Assembly (NCBI RefSeq): GCF_029892965.1
Contig: NZ_JARXWN010000010.1
Location: 62,001 to 126,000 of the forward strand
Length of the DNA: 64,000 bases
Direction: 5' to 3'
DNA from: Dysgonomonas sp. PF1-14
Lineage (GTDB): Bacteria; Bacteroidota; Bacteroidia; Bacteroidales; Dysgonomonadaceae
In this document: in pieces, positions 27,026 through 35,923 of the stretch
Position numbering within the stretch: the first letter of the stretch is position 1
How the letters are laid out: every line of letters starts with the position of its first letter
Program-made: the position numbers and the translations under genes
Notes under the pieces: generated by a model
Seen by the model: only the letters and a program-made list of their open reading frames with translations
Told to the model about the DNA's origin: nothing
Databases searched by the model: none

Positions 27026-27754
27026 TTATGAGTTATGAGTTTTTAAGCTCAATTCTTCTAATGTCACACGATTCTCATAAATGGCCTTACCTAATATCAC
27101 AGCAGGGACACCCGCAGTCTCCAGATCAAGAATATCCTGAAAACAGCTTACACCTCCACTAGCAATGAGATACATATCAGGGAAAGCCGACAATATTCTT
27201 TTATATAAATCTATTGATGGGCCTTGCAGCATTCCGTCTTTGCTAATATCGGTACACACTACCTTCTTCACACCTTTGTGTGTATAGTCATCCAGAAAAG
27301 GAATAATATCGAGAGAGGTAGATTCCTGCCAGCCCGATACGGCTATCTTATCGTCCTTACAGTCGGCTCCGAGTATGATCTTTTCACTGCCATACTTTTT
27401 CAGCCATGATGTAAAAAGCTCACTGTTGCGGACTGCTATGCTGCCGCCCGTAACCATAGAAGCTCCCGAGCTGAAAGCAATATCTATATCCTCGTCACTC
27501 TGAACTCCGCCACCAAAATCTATGATAAGTGATGTACCGGAAGCTATCTTTTCCAATACAGATCTGTTTACAATCTTTTTTGCCTTCGCTCCATCGAGAT
27601 CGACCAAATGTAAACGGCGAATACCTGCATCCTGAAACATTTTTGCTACTTCGAGCGGATCTTCGTTATACACCTTCTTCGCATCATAGTCGCCCTGCGA
27701 CAAGCGAACGCACTTACCGTCTATTATATCAATGGCAGGAATTATTTCTATCAT
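27026..27754 (-). CDS. hisA: ProFAR isomerase
   Basis: 242 residues, a TIM barrel of the HisA type: [56 protein letters not shown] and [11 protein letters not shown]. It converts ProFAR to PRFAR. Placed between hisF (downstream) and the SHOCT-DUF4870 gene (upstream). Confidence 0.95.
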   Translation of the reverse strand: MIEIIPAIDIIDGKCVRLSQGDYDAKKVYNEDPLEVAKMFQDAGIRRLHLVDLDGAKAKKIVNRSVLEKIASGTSLIIDFGGGVQSDEDIDIAFSSGASMVTGGSIAVRNSELFTSWLKKYGSEKIILGADCKDDKIAVSGWQESTSLDIIPFLDDYTHKGVKKVVCTDISKDGMLQGPSIDLYKRILSAFPDMYLIASGGVSCFQDILDLETAGVPAVILGKAIYENRVTLEELSLKTHNS

Positions 27755-27763
27755 ATCACAGTT

Positions 27764-28222
27764 TTAGGTAAAAAATGGGATAGCCAACGGATATTTCCAG
27801 TATTCTCCTTTTGCAGCTTTTACAGCAGCCATAATAATAAATACGATCTCAAGTATAGCGATAACACCCAACAGAACAAAACCTACAAGTAACAGGCATA
27901 ATATGCCCGACACAATTATATAAATAATCATACTGATGGTAAAGTTAGCTATATTCTTCCCATGTTCGTCTACTACCGGATTATCCTTGTTTACAAGCCA
28001 CATAGCTATAGGAGCGATAAATCCGAGTCCGGGCACTATAAAACCGGCAAATTGGGACAGATGCATCAGTACCAGATAAGTATTCTGATCTGTACCCAGC
28101 GATTTTTGTGACGTATAAGGAGCGTCCAGTATTTTAGACTTTTCCCTTTGGTATTCCTCTTCCGAAATAGCTCCTCTTTCTCTAAGTTCTTCCAGTTTTT
28201 TCAGGTCATCATATTTATCCAT
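27764..28222 (-). CDS. SHOCT-DUF4870 membrane protein
   Basis: 152 residues. An N-terminal SHOCT motif (KLEELRERGAISEEEYQREKSKIL, about 8-31) is followed by a DUF4870/TM2-like domain with three or four helices (FAGFIVPGLGFIAPIAMWLVNKDN, VDEHGKNIANFTISMIIYIIVS, LCLLLVGFVLLGVIAILEIVFIIM). Unrelated to histidine synthesis although it lies between hisH and hisA, only 9 bp from hisA. A MITE-like element begins 18 bp upstream of its start, so it may be a later insertion into the operon. Confidence 0.8.
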   Translation of the reverse strand: MDKYDDLKKLEELRERGAISEEEYQREKSKILDAPYTSQKSLGTDQNTYLVLMHLSQFAGFIVPGLGFIAPIAMWLVNKDNPVVDEHGKNIANFTISMIIYIIVSGILCLLLVGFVLLGVIAILEIVFIIMAAVKAAKGEYWKYPLAIPFFT

Positions 28223-28240
28223 GATGTATATTTATTATTT

Positions 28241-28434
28241 AGTAATTGTTTAAATTTGACCGAAAATATTTCATATAACTGTTTTTGATTATTCTTTGGC
28301 TCTTATTTTTATTCTTTCTTCTCTATTTTCTACTTTTCACTCTTGGTTTAGCCCGCTAAACCTGCGAATAAAAAGAAAAAAATATATTTGAAATAATACA
28401 AAATAAAATTGCCAATCAAATTTAAACAGTTACT
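28241..28434. mobile_element. MITE-like element 2 (TIR AGTAAYTGTTTAAATTTGA)
   Basis: A 194-bp segment with 19-bp terminal inverted repeats (28241-28259, 28416-28434, one mismatch). It is AT-rich, has no ORF, and carries AGCCCGCTAAAC in the middle. The right end overlaps the last codons of hisH: the hisH stop TAA (28430-28432) lies inside the TIR. The left 30 bp are shared with the half copy at 19361. A transposase gene is not present. Confidence 0.6.
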
Positions 28435-29026
28435 TAGTCTTTGACAAAAAGTTAACTAATATCTTTTCTCCGGCATCACCACTCTTTTCGGGGTGAAACT
28501 GTGTCGCATAAAAATTGCCTTTGTTTAGTGCCGCACTAAACGGCTGAATGTAATTGGTGATAGCAGCAGTATGCTCACAAAGGGCTACATAGTAGCTATG
28601 TACAAAATAGACAAAGCTATTCTCGAGTGAATTATCGAACAGGCTGCTTTTCACATCTGCAATATTGTTCCATCCCATGTGAGGCACTTTGTCCGCATGC
28701 TGCTGTGGTATAAAACGCTTTACTCCGGTATCGAATATACCGAGACAATCGGCATCCCCTTCTTCGGAATGAGAACACATGAGCTGCATACCAAGACAAA
28801 TACCTAGTACAGGTTGCTTCAGATCGGGAATAAGTTTATCCAATCCGGTTTGCCGTAAATGTTGCATAGTAGAACTAGCCTCTCCTACTCCGGGAAAGAT
28901 AACTTTGTCGGCTTTCTTTATCAACTCCTGATCGGCAGTCACAACAGCATCTGCTCCCAGCCGTTTAAAAGCGTGTTCGACCGAAAAAATATTACCTGCG
29001 TTATATTTAATAATTACAATATTCAT
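28430..29026 (-). CDS. hisH: Imidazole glycerol phosphate synthase, glutaminase subunit
   Basis: 198 residues, class I glutamine amidotransferase. Catalytic Cys in LGICLGMQLM, and His/Glu in the C-terminal FYATQFHPEKSGD. It supplies ammonia to HisF. The start MNIVIIKYNAGN fits the family. Six bp after the TlpA gene; the stop codon is contributed by the terminal repeat of element 2, which also separates hisH from the rest of the His genes by about 200 bp. Confidence 0.95.
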   Translation of the reverse strand: MNIVIIKYNAGNIFSVEHAFKRLGADAVVTADQELIKKADKVIFPGVGEASSTMQHLRQTGLDKLIPDLKQPVLGICLGMQLMCSHSEEGDADCLGIFDTGVKRFIPQQHADKVPHMGWNNIADVKSSLFDNSLENSFVYFVHSYYVALCEHTAAITNYIQPFSAALNKGNFYATQFHPEKSGDAGEKILVNFLSKTK

Positions 29027-29032
29027 CTTTTT

Positions 29033-29557
29033 CTACTTTTCCAGTAAAGAGTCGATAAGGGTTACCATCTCGTTGAACTCTTCCATATTGAAAAGGCGTG
29101 TAAGCTTTACTATCTTACCATCCTTTCCTATTATAATATTACGCGTTATACCTGCATTCTTTTCGGCATAAAGCCCGAATATATCCGCTTTGGGGTCTAA
29201 ACCTATAGGATAAGTAACCCCTGTAGCTTTTACAAATTTGGCTATTGTTTCGGCAGGCTCTTCCCTGTCGATACCGTAAAGGGCAAAATTGGGATTCTCT
29301 TTATGTTTTTGCCATATCTGCTTTTCTATATAGGGCATTTCCTTACGGCATACGCCACACCAACTGGCTGTAAATTGCAACATGACAACTTTTCCACGAA
29401 GGGATGAGAGTTTTACCGTTTTACCGGACGGCAAACTCATTTCGAAATCGGGAGCCGTATCACCCACTTTTACTTTATACTGATCGGGATAAGCATTCTG
29501 AGCAAATAAGCCCAATGTAAAGAATAAAGAACAAAATGCAATAAGTAATTTTTTCAT
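29033..29557 (-). CDS. TlpA-like thiol-disulfide oxidoreductase
   Basis: 174 residues. Signal peptide (KKLLIAFCSLFFTLGLFAQ) and a thioredoxin fold with the active site WCGVC, the AhpC/TSA-like start VKVGDTAPDFEM, and a cis-Pro-type strand near TYPIGLDPKADIFGLYAEKN. Likely periplasmic and involved in reducing or handling disulfides. ATGA overlap with the upstream VanZ gene, and close to hisH. Confidence 0.88.
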   Translation of the reverse strand: MKKLLIAFCSLFFTLGLFAQNAYPDQYKVKVGDTAPDFEMSLPSGKTVKLSSLRGKVVMLQFTASWCGVCRKEMPYIEKQIWQKHKENPNFALYGIDREEPAETIAKFVKATGVTYPIGLDPKADIFGLYAEKNAGITRNIIIGKDGKIVKLTRLFNMEEFNEMVTLIDSLLEK

Positions 29558-29973
29558 ATTTCCTGTTCTCTTAATTGTTTGTTTAACAATAAACGTCTAA
29601 ACCATAGCGAAAATGGCAGGGAAGCCAGAGCCCCTAACGCATCTGCCAGAAAATCATACCAGTCGCCGGAACGCGGTGGGAAAAACTCGGCTTGTAATAC
29701 CTCTATCAATCCGCCATACAAAATGGGGATGAATATGGCAAAAGCAATGAGTTTAAGTATTATAATATGTCCTTTCTTATCGTAAATATAGTTGAATGAG
29801 GCTACCCCCGCCAATCCCCAATACATGATAAAATGTACAATTTTATCGGTAGGTATAAAAAAGTCGAAATCGACATCGGGAACATCCTTAGGCGGAATGA
29901 GACAACATAGATAGAAAATGACAACAGCCACTAAGAAAGGAGGCCATGTATATTTAAATATTTTTTTTAGCAT
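29554..29973 (-). CDS. VanZ-family membrane protein
   Basis: 139 residues with four hydrophobic helices. VanZ-like features: DKIVHFIMYWGLAGVA, FIPILYGGLIEVLQAEFFPPRSGDWYDFLADALGALAS (the conserved D-x-x-x-N/D pattern). The biochemical role of the family is unknown; the glycopeptide link of the name-giver does not apply here. First gene of the VanZ-TlpA-his unit. Confidence 0.85.
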   Translation of the reverse strand: MLKKIFKYTWPPFLVAVVIFYLCCLIPPKDVPDVDFDFFIPTDKIVHFIMYWGLAGVASFNYIYDKKGHIIILKLIAFAIFIPILYGGLIEVLQAEFFPPRSGDWYDFLADALGALASLPFSLWFRRLLLNKQLREQEI

Positions 29974-30004
29974 ATAATCGTGTCGGAGTATAAAATATCA
30001 AGTT

Positions 30005-30012
30005 CAAAGATA
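30005..30012 (-). promoter_or_regulatory. Putative -7 box for VanZ-TlpA-hisH operon
   Basis: TATCTTTG on the minus strand, 32 bp upstream of the VanZ ATG. No TTTG is seen 19-20 bp further upstream. Confidence 0.4.
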
Positions 30013-30033
30013 CGTAAAATATCAATATGTATA

Positions 30034-31869
30034 TTATTTTGAAACAGAATCACTGAATACCTTCATTTCACAGGCCTTACAATCGAACGAAAGTCGCAAT
30101 CGGGTGTTGTTATATAGCAAAAAGAAAGGCTCTTTATATGGATGTTTCTCATTTCCTTCTTTAGGGCACCAACCGAGCGATTCCTTTATACAATGGCGTG
30201 TAAACATCAGCGGCACATCTTGCTGCAATTGTTTTTCAAAGGCAGGCTGAACTACATTTGACTGGTGCTGTACATAAAACTGCTTGCTTTTATCGTTCAT
30301 TACATTTCCCAGATAAGTAATATCCTTCAAAGGGAATGCATGATAAGTCTGTTTGTGCGGAACAATATCCTGACGATAGCGAATTTTCCGGACAGACAAC
30401 AGTTTATCAGTTAACTGTCTGCGCCAATCAGATAATACCGATGCCGGAATAAACCAGCCCGCAGTCAAATTTATATTAATTTCGTTTACCTGAAAAATGG
30501 TCGTTCCGGTCTTACTCAGATTGTTACGAATATTATCCGTCTGATCTTTCTGTGCCGGTTGTTTTTCATATTCAAAGTTAAGAGTAACATTATTACCGTC
30601 TTCATCTTCTGCCTCAAGAGAAAATCCAAAAGGTATTTCATTGAGAATAACAGAAATATCTATTTTGCGTTCTGCCGACTTTTTAGACAATAATTTCTCA
30701 AATTCGTGATCATAATTACGATAGACATAAGTCCCTCGCTTCACGTTAGGCACCGATGCTGGATAGATGTATTCGCCATCAACTCGATTCACATTGATTC
30801 CCTCCAGTTCTTTCCGGTTATTGAAAAAACAAAGTCCGTCACCGTTATGAATCTCTTTCGTTGTATTTATACGAATATATTTTGTCGTCACATCTGTAAT
30901 CTTTCCGATAGGTTCGCCTACCGATTTGGGAGAATCTATCGACCACATATCAGATGTACGCCCGTTCAGAAAATATTTCGTAAAGCCCCTGTTAAAGCTT
31001 TTTTGAGGGTCGGGTTCGAAAGTAAACGCCGAAACTCCCGATGAAGACCTGATATACTGAGGGTATTTCTTGAATATAGCATCCAACTTCTTGCGATAAT
31101 ATGCAACTATATTTTTCACATATGATACATCTTTCAACCGGCCTTCTATTTTCAGGGAACTCACCCCTGCTTCGAGCAATTCTTCGAGATGGTCGGACAG
31201 ATTAAGATCTTTCATGGAAAGGAAGTGCTTTTTAGATATTATCTCCTCACCTGTAGCATCCACTAATGTATAAGGCAGGCGGCAATACTGTGCGCATGCA
31301 CCCTTGTTAGCACTTCGCCCCGACAATGCCTGACTCAGGTAACATTGTCCGCTGTAACAAACACACAGTGCTCCATGAACAAAGACCTCCAACGGTGTTT
31401 TCACCTGTGCGGCTATATCATGTATTTCATCTATCGTGAGTTCGCGTGGAAGAACAATTTGCTGAAATCCTGCATCCTCCATAAACTTCACCTTCTCTAC
31501 TCCCCTGTTATCCATCTGTGTACTGGCATGCAGGGCTATGGGAGGCAGATTTAGCCGGGTTATACCCATATCCTGAATGATAAGGGCATCTATTCGGGCT
31601 TCGTTATACAGTTGCCAGATCAAAGGCTCAGCCTCTGTAAGTTCTTTGTCTGTCAGTATCGTGTTCAGTGCTACATATACTTTTGCATTGTACAGATGTG
31701 CATATCCTGCCAGTGCTTTTATATCGTCCAGTGTATTACCGGCTGCTGCGCGGGCACTAAAACGGGGCGCACCTATATATACGGCATCTGCACCATGATT
31801 GATGGCTTCTATGCCGCACTCCAGATTTTTAGCAGGAGCAAGTAATTCTATTTTTCGGGCTTTCAGCAA
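30034..31869 (-). CDS. U32-family peptidase (RlhA/TrhP type, with DUF3656)
   Basis: 611 residues. N-terminal TIM-barrel-like U32 core (KIELLAPAKNLECGIEAINHGADAVYIGAP), the family signature with cysteines in CVCYSGQCYLSQALSGRSANKGACAQYCRLPY, and C-terminal DUF3656. RlhA/TrhP relatives hydroxylate rRNA or tRNA bases with an iron-sulfur cluster, so an RNA-modifying role is more likely than proteolysis. The start is a TTG at 31869: upstream codons reach a stop at 31885-31887 without ATG. It begins 11 bp after the metA stop, in the same operon. Confidence 0.88.
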   Translation of the reverse strand: MLKARKIELLAPAKNLECGIEAINHGADAVYIGAPRFSARAAAGNTLDDIKALAGYAHLYNAKVYVALNTILTDKELTEAEPLIWQLYNEARIDALIIQDMGITRLNLPPIALHASTQMDNRGVEKVKFMEDAGFQQIVLPRELTIDEIHDIAAQVKTPLEVFVHGALCVCYSGQCYLSQALSGRSANKGACAQYCRLPYTLVDATGEEIISKKHFLSMKDLNLSDHLEELLEAGVSSLKIEGRLKDVSYVKNIVAYYRKKLDAIFKKYPQYIRSSSGVSAFTFEPDPQKSFNRGFTKYFLNGRTSDMWSIDSPKSVGEPIGKITDVTTKYIRINTTKEIHNGDGLCFFNNRKELEGINVNRVDGEYIYPASVPNVKRGTYVYRNYDHEFEKLLSKKSAERKIDISVILNEIPFGFSLEAEDEDGNNVTLNFEYEKQPAQKDQTDNIRNNLSKTGTTIFQVNEININLTAGWFIPASVLSDWRRQLTDKLLSVRKIRYRQDIVPHKQTYHAFPLKDITYLGNVMNDKSKQFYVQHQSNVVQPAFEKQLQQDVPLMFTRHCIKESLGWCPKEGNEKHPYKEPFFLLYNNTRLRLSFDCKACEMKVFSDSVSK

Positions 31870-31880
31870 GAGTTTTGTTA

Positions 31881-32828
31881 TTATTCAGTTGCAGGAAGTA
31901 TATCTCCTAAATCTTTAATCTTAGTCTTATCGTATGGAGTTTCCTGATATACGAAGTAGTTGAGCCAGTTATTAAACAACAGGTTGCCATGCCCCGACCA
32001 GCGTACAACAGGCGGATTGGCAGGGTTGTCATTTTTATAATAGTTGTTCGGAACTTTTATCGGAAGCCCTTTCTCCACATCGCGTATATATTCATTGTGC
32101 AATGTGTATGGTGCATATTCCGAATGGCCTGTCAGGTAAAATTCCCTTCCTCCACGCGATGCCACTATACCGACACCCGAATCGTCTGACTCGGAGAGTA
32201 TTTTCAGCCCGTCCTTTTTCAGTATATCTTCGCGCGTCACAGTAGTATGACGGCTGTGAGGAATATAAAATTCATCGTCGAATCCTCTGAATAACGGAAA
32301 TTTCTTATCATGTGCCACATGCTTGAATACCCCGAACATTTTTTCAGAAAGTTGGTGTTTTTTTACTCCATAGAATCTGTACAAAGCCGCTTGTGCCGCC
32401 CAGCAAATATACAATGTAGAGGTTACATGTGTGCGTGCCCAGTCAAATATAGAAGATATTTCGGGCCAGTATGTTACTTCTTCGTATTCGTATAACTCAA
32501 CAGGAGCTCCGGTAATGATCATACCGTCGTAGTAATCGTCTTTTACTTCGCTAAAGTTTTTGTAAAACATCTGTAAATGCTCTTCCGATGTATTCTTCGA
32601 AGCATGTGTCTCTAGCTTCAGAAAGTCGACTTCAACCTGCAACGGATTATTCGACAGCAACCTTATCAGGTCGGTTTCCGTCATTATCTTTATCGGCATC
32701 AGATTGAGTATAAGCACTCTCAATGGGCGTATATCCTGCATATCAGCCCTCAACTGGCTCATAACGAATATATTCTCCTTTTTCAGTATCTCTATTGCCG
32801 GAAGGTTGTTAGGTATATTTACTGGCAT
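31881..32828 (-). CDS. metA: Homoserine O-acetyltransferase
   Basis: 315 residues. Catalytic Cys142 (ICWAAQA), His235 and Glu237 (TGHSEYAP) are present. Residue 111 is Glu (GAPVEL); in MetA proteins Glu111 is known to favour acetyl-CoA, where E. coli has Gly and uses succinyl-CoA. It should therefore form O-acetylhomoserine for methionine synthesis. A -7 box TACCTTTG lies at 32855-32862 on the minus strand, about 30 bp upstream. No SAM riboswitch is visible. Confidence 0.93.
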   Translation of the reverse strand: MPVNIPNNLPAIEILKKENIFVMSQLRADMQDIRPLRVLILNLMPIKIMTETDLIRLLSNNPLQVEVDFLKLETHASKNTSEEHLQMFYKNFSEVKDDYYDGMIITGAPVELYEYEEVTYWPEISSIFDWARTHVTSTLYICWAAQAALYRFYGVKKHQLSEKMFGVFKHVAHDKKFPLFRGFDDEFYIPHSRHTTVTREDILKKDGLKILSESDDSGVGIVASRGGREFYLTGHSEYAPYTLHNEYIRDVEKGLPIKVPNNYYKNDNPANPPVVRWSGHGNLLFNNWLNYFVYQETPYDKTKIKDLGDILPATE

Positions 32829-32854
32829 CGTCAGATTCTTTTAATTTAAGTATG

Positions 32855-32862
32855 CAAAGGTA
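32855..32862 (-). promoter_or_regulatory. Putative -7 box of metA
   Basis: TACCTTTG on the minus strand, 27 bp upstream of the metA start. The -33 region is poor. Confidence 0.45.
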
Positions 32863-32869
32863 CAAAAAT

Positions 32870-32898
32870 AAGAAGAAAAAGGCGGAAATATCCGCCTC
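32870..32898 (-). terminator. Terminator of the 33.0-33.8 kb barrel gene
   Basis: Stem AGGCGGA (32880-32886) and TCCGCCT (32891-32897), loop AATA; minus-strand read ends in TTTTTCTTCTTATTTTT. It isolates metA from the upstream gene. Confidence 0.8.
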
Positions 32899-32948
32899 TG
32901 TATATTAGAATCTGTTGTTAAATATAAGGAATAAACCGTACTGTATCT

Positions 32949-33752
32949 TTAAAAATGCCAGTTGAAACCGAAAGTATATGTCCACTCGGCAAACCAGAAT
33001 GCCTGATGTGCCTTATCGTCCGGCGACTTGGTAGTCCGTATGCTGGGCATATTTATATAGCCTTCTTTTATTTCGGAACGGAGAAAAAACAGGTTCCAGA
33101 GATTAACATCGAGCCCGCCTTTGGCACTTAATCCGAATCCTGCCAGATGGAAGGCATCGTGACGCTCATTACCCATCATGGTCACATTACTTCTGGGAAG
33201 TAAGATACCCGCACCACCGCCGATAAGCCCATTTACCTTGAGTATGCCATTTGTATAAAAATTCTTGTAATATTCAATTTCCGAATTTATATAGTTCAAT
33301 CCGTCTGTATGTTCGAATTGCAGAAAATCGTCTGCAAGTTTTATCGAATTATCGGCATTGACATGCGATTCGTATCCGGGCTTCACATATCCGTCGATAT
33401 CAACTGTCTGATCCTGATCCATTACGTACTTCATGTGATCTACACCTAGTGTAATGGCAAGATTGTCTTTGATAAAATAGCCTACACGCAGATTGGTCTG
33501 AGGAATGGTAATACGATCTATACGGAAATAGTCTTTAAAACTGAATTTTGTCTGTCTGTCGGCAGCTTTTACATCGCGAAGCGTAAAGTTATAATCGTTA
33601 CCCTTGAAGTGTATATCCGAGTTTGTGTATGCTCCCCTGTTCCACCCCCAGAAAGCGTAGAACGTTCCTTTCTTGTAAGCAGGTTCTGTTTGAGAAAAGC
33701 CTACCAATGATTGCACAAAAAGAAATGTTATTAATATCGCTCTATGTATCAT
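32949..33752 (-). CDS. Outer-membrane beta-barrel protein, unknown
   Basis: 267 residues. Signal peptide (MIHRAILITFLFVQSLVGFSQ) then alternating strands (GTFYAFWGWNRGAY, NLRVGYFIKDNLAITLGVDHMKYV, INSEIEYYKNFY, EWTYTFGFNWHF) ending in an aromatic Phe, the usual barrel C-terminus. Function not recognised. Monocistronic, with a terminator downstream. Confidence 0.8.
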   Translation of the reverse strand: MIHRAILITFLFVQSLVGFSQTEPAYKKGTFYAFWGWNRGAYTNSDIHFKGNDYNFTLRDVKAADRQTKFSFKDYFRIDRITIPQTNLRVGYFIKDNLAITLGVDHMKYVMDQDQTVDIDGYVKPGYESHVNADNSIKLADDFLQFEHTDGLNYINSEIEYYKNFYTNGILKVNGLIGGGAGILLPRSNVTMMGNERHDAFHLAGFGLSAKGGLDVNLWNLFFLRSEIKEGYINMPSIRTTKSPDDKAHQAFWFAEWTYTFGFNWHF

Positions 33753-33879
33753 AAGAATGTTATATTTTTTATTAGTTTTACTAATTAATTAACAAAAGGC
33801 ATACTTATTTGTTCAATCTATAATATTTATATTCTAATAGCAAATACTTATATTTATTACACCATAAATTTTTAGCCAT

Positions 33880-34170
33880 ATGCCCTTCAAACAAATCAAT
33901 GCCAAACAGGCAAAGCATATATTGCGCTCATCGCCTGCAATACTGGTAGACATACGTGATACCAACAGTTACAATGAAAGTCATGCCCCCGAAGCATTTC
34001 ACCTGACGCAGGAAACTCTCCCCGCGTTCATCAATGAGACTAATAGAGACACTCCGGTTCTGGTTATTTGCTATCATGGTAACAGTAGCCAGATGGTAGC
34101 CGACTATTTATCCGGACAGGGATTTTCCGAAGTGTATAGTATTATCGGTGGGTATGAGGAATGGACATAA
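33880..34170 (+). CDS. Rhodanese-like sulfurtransferase (GlpE type)
   Basis: 96 residues, a single rhodanese domain. Catalytic Cys64 in CYHGNSS, the N-terminal ILVDIRDTNSYNESHAPEAFHL with the conserved D-x-R and H-x-x-x-A. GlpE-like enzymes transfer sulfane sulfur from thiosulfate to a thiol acceptor in the cytoplasm. Standalone; strong terminator after it. Confidence 0.9.
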   Translation: MPFKQINAKQAKHILRSSPAILVDIRDTNSYNESHAPEAFHLTQETLPAFINETNRDTPVLVICYHGNSSQMVADYLSGQGFSEVYSIIGGYEEWT

Positions 34171-34185
34171 AACTCCCTCTCATAT

Positions 34186-34232
34186 AACTATAAAAGACGC
34201 CAATACTCGGAGTATTGGCGTCTTTTATAGTT
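34186..34232. terminator. Bidirectional terminator with 22-bp perfect stem
   Basis: AACTATAAAAGACGCCAATA-CT (34186-34207) and its exact complement (34211-34232) with a 3-bp loop CGG. Between convergent rhodanese and coiled-coil lipoprotein genes. Confidence 0.9.
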
Positions 34233-34249
34233 TTATATATCAATCTTTA

Positions 34250-35122
34250 TTATCCTACTTCTACCACTAAGAATTTAGTAAGGCTCCAGAAACGCTTGTA
34301 GTCAGTAATTTTGATTACAACTTTGCTATTTACGTCTTTTTCCAGAGAGTAGCTGTCTTTCGGGTGATCCGACAATACTTTCGCTTTCTTGTCGTACAAC
34401 GGAATGCTTTGTACATCGCGGATATCAACCTTGATAAATTTGCTTTTTTCGATACCTTCGCTCAACAATTTAGAAGACACAAGGAATCCTCCTGTTACTA
34501 CTTTGGCTTCTTTCAACTCTTTAGAAGTACCGAACATATAATAAGCAGTGTTCAGTTCTTTATCTTGTTGTTTAATTTTAGAAGCTTGTTCCGCAGTCTG
34601 AGTATTCAGATTATCTACATTTTCAGTCAGTGACTGTACATCTGTCTGCAAAGCCGCTATCTGAGCGTCGCGAGTAGCCAGAGCCGATTGAAGTCCGGAA
34701 ATTGTGTTCGCTCTTTCTGTCAGTTCGGCATTCAGATTTTCGATAGTTTTCTTGAATGCAGCCATTTGTCCTGAGTTACCTTTCAGTTTTTGGTTCAGTT
34801 TGTCAATGTCGGCTTTGTTTTTCTTCAAAATCTCATTCACCATCTCAAAGTTGTCTTTGATACGTGTCTTCGTATCGTTAGACATTTCTCCTTTCGATTT
34901 TGACTCTATCGTCAGATATTTTTCAGCTTCTCTGATCTGTCTGAAATTCTCTTCGATTTCGTTTATCAGGCTGTTCGTTTCTTCCAGTTCGCTGTTGCTT
35001 TGTGCACTAATCTGCATCAAAGAGTCTCTCTGAGCTTGCAACGCCTTATATTCATCAGAATTTTTCACATTACACGATGCCAGTGCAAACAGGCAGAGAC
35101 ATCCTACTAATAGCTTTTTCAT
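34250..35122 (-). CDS. Coiled-coil lipoprotein
   Basis: 290 residues. Lipobox LASC with Cys17. A long coiled coil (about 24-190: QAQRDSLMQISAQSNSELEETN to LTENVDNLNTQTAEQASKIKQQ) precedes a small C-terminal domain (VVTGGFLVSSKLLSEGIEKSKFIKVDIRDVQ, VVIKITDYKRFWSLTKFLVVEV). The pattern is common in Bacteroidota envelope proteins but no function can be assigned. An attached role as a periplasmic spacer or scaffold is a guess. Confidence 0.8.
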   Translation of the reverse strand: MKKLLVGCLCLFALASCNVKNSDEYKALQAQRDSLMQISAQSNSELEETNSLINEIEENFRQIREAEKYLTIESKSKGEMSNDTKTRIKDNFEMVNEILKKNKADIDKLNQKLKGNSGQMAAFKKTIENLNAELTERANTISGLQSALATRDAQIAALQTDVQSLTENVDNLNTQTAEQASKIKQQDKELNTAYYMFGTSKELKEAKVVTGGFLVSSKLLSEGIEKSKFIKVDIRDVQSIPLYDKKAKVLSDHPKDSYSLEKDVNSKVVIKITDYKRFWSLTKFLVVEVG

Positions 35123-35161
35123 ATAAAAATTGTTTAACTTGTTAGTTCTATTATATTTAAT

Positions 35162-35836
35162 TTAATTCTCTTTTCCGGACACTACTATAACAAATTCACC
35201 TCTTGGTTCGTTCACAGAGAAGTGAGATATAAGTTCTTTCAGAGTACCACGACGAACCTCTTCATACATCTTCGAAATCTCGCGACAGGTAGCTGCATAA
35301 CGCTCTTCACCCAAATATTCGGCCAACTGAGTCAGCGTTTTCGTCACCCGGTGCGGTGACTCATAGAATACTATTGTGCGCGGCTCTTCCGCTAATATTT
35401 TCAGACGTGTCATTCGTCCTTTTTTTTGCGGCAAAAAGCCCTCGAAACAAAAACGATCGGACGGAATACCCGAAGCCACTAGTGCAGGGACAAAAGCTGT
35501 AGCACCCGGCAGGCATTCTACTTCGATGCCGGCTTTAACACATTCCCTTACAACTAAAAAACCGGGGTCTGAAATTCCGGGAGTACCGGCATCCGAAACC
35601 AACGCTATGTTTTCTCCCGCATTGAGCCTTTCCACAATGTGTGAAACTGCTTTATGTTCGTTAAACTTGTGATAAGACTGCATCTTGTTCTGAATATCGA
35701 AATGCTTTAGCAGGATACCTGTAGTACGTGTATCTTCGGCCAAGATAAGCCCTGCTTCCCTGAGCAGCCTGATTGCCCTGAATGTCATATCTTCTAAATT
35801 ACCTACTGGTGTAGGTATGATATATAACTTTCCCAT
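35162..35836 (-). CDS. rsmI: 16S rRNA (cytidine-1402 2'-O) methyltransferase
   Basis: 224 residues, tetrapyrrole-methylase fold. Typical RsmI motifs: LYIIPTPVGNLEDMTFRAIRLL, DTRTTGILLKHF, LVSDAGTPGISDPGF, and LPGATAFVPALVASGIP. It methylates the 2'-OH of C1402 in 16S rRNA using SAM. A second, more divergent member of the fold is at 53834-54538. Confidence 0.95.
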   Translation of the reverse strand: MGKLYIIPTPVGNLEDMTFRAIRLLREAGLILAEDTRTTGILLKHFDIQNKMQSYHKFNEHKAVSHIVERLNAGENIALVSDAGTPGISDPGFLVVRECVKAGIEVECLPGATAFVPALVASGIPSDRFCFEGFLPQKKGRMTRLKILAEEPRTIVFYESPHRVTKTLTQLAEYLGEERYAATCREISKMYEEVRRGTLKELISHFSVNEPRGEFVIVVSGKEN

Positions 35837-35923
35837 TTCCTTCCTTTCAATGCAAGCATTATTCGCTACAAATATACGAAAAATTTAAACCGTCAAATAT
35901 AAAACGTTAATAATGTAAGTTTA

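Noticed and set aside
32829-32870. SAM riboswitch upstream of metA
   Set aside because: The leader is only about 30 nt with no stems of the known SAM classes.
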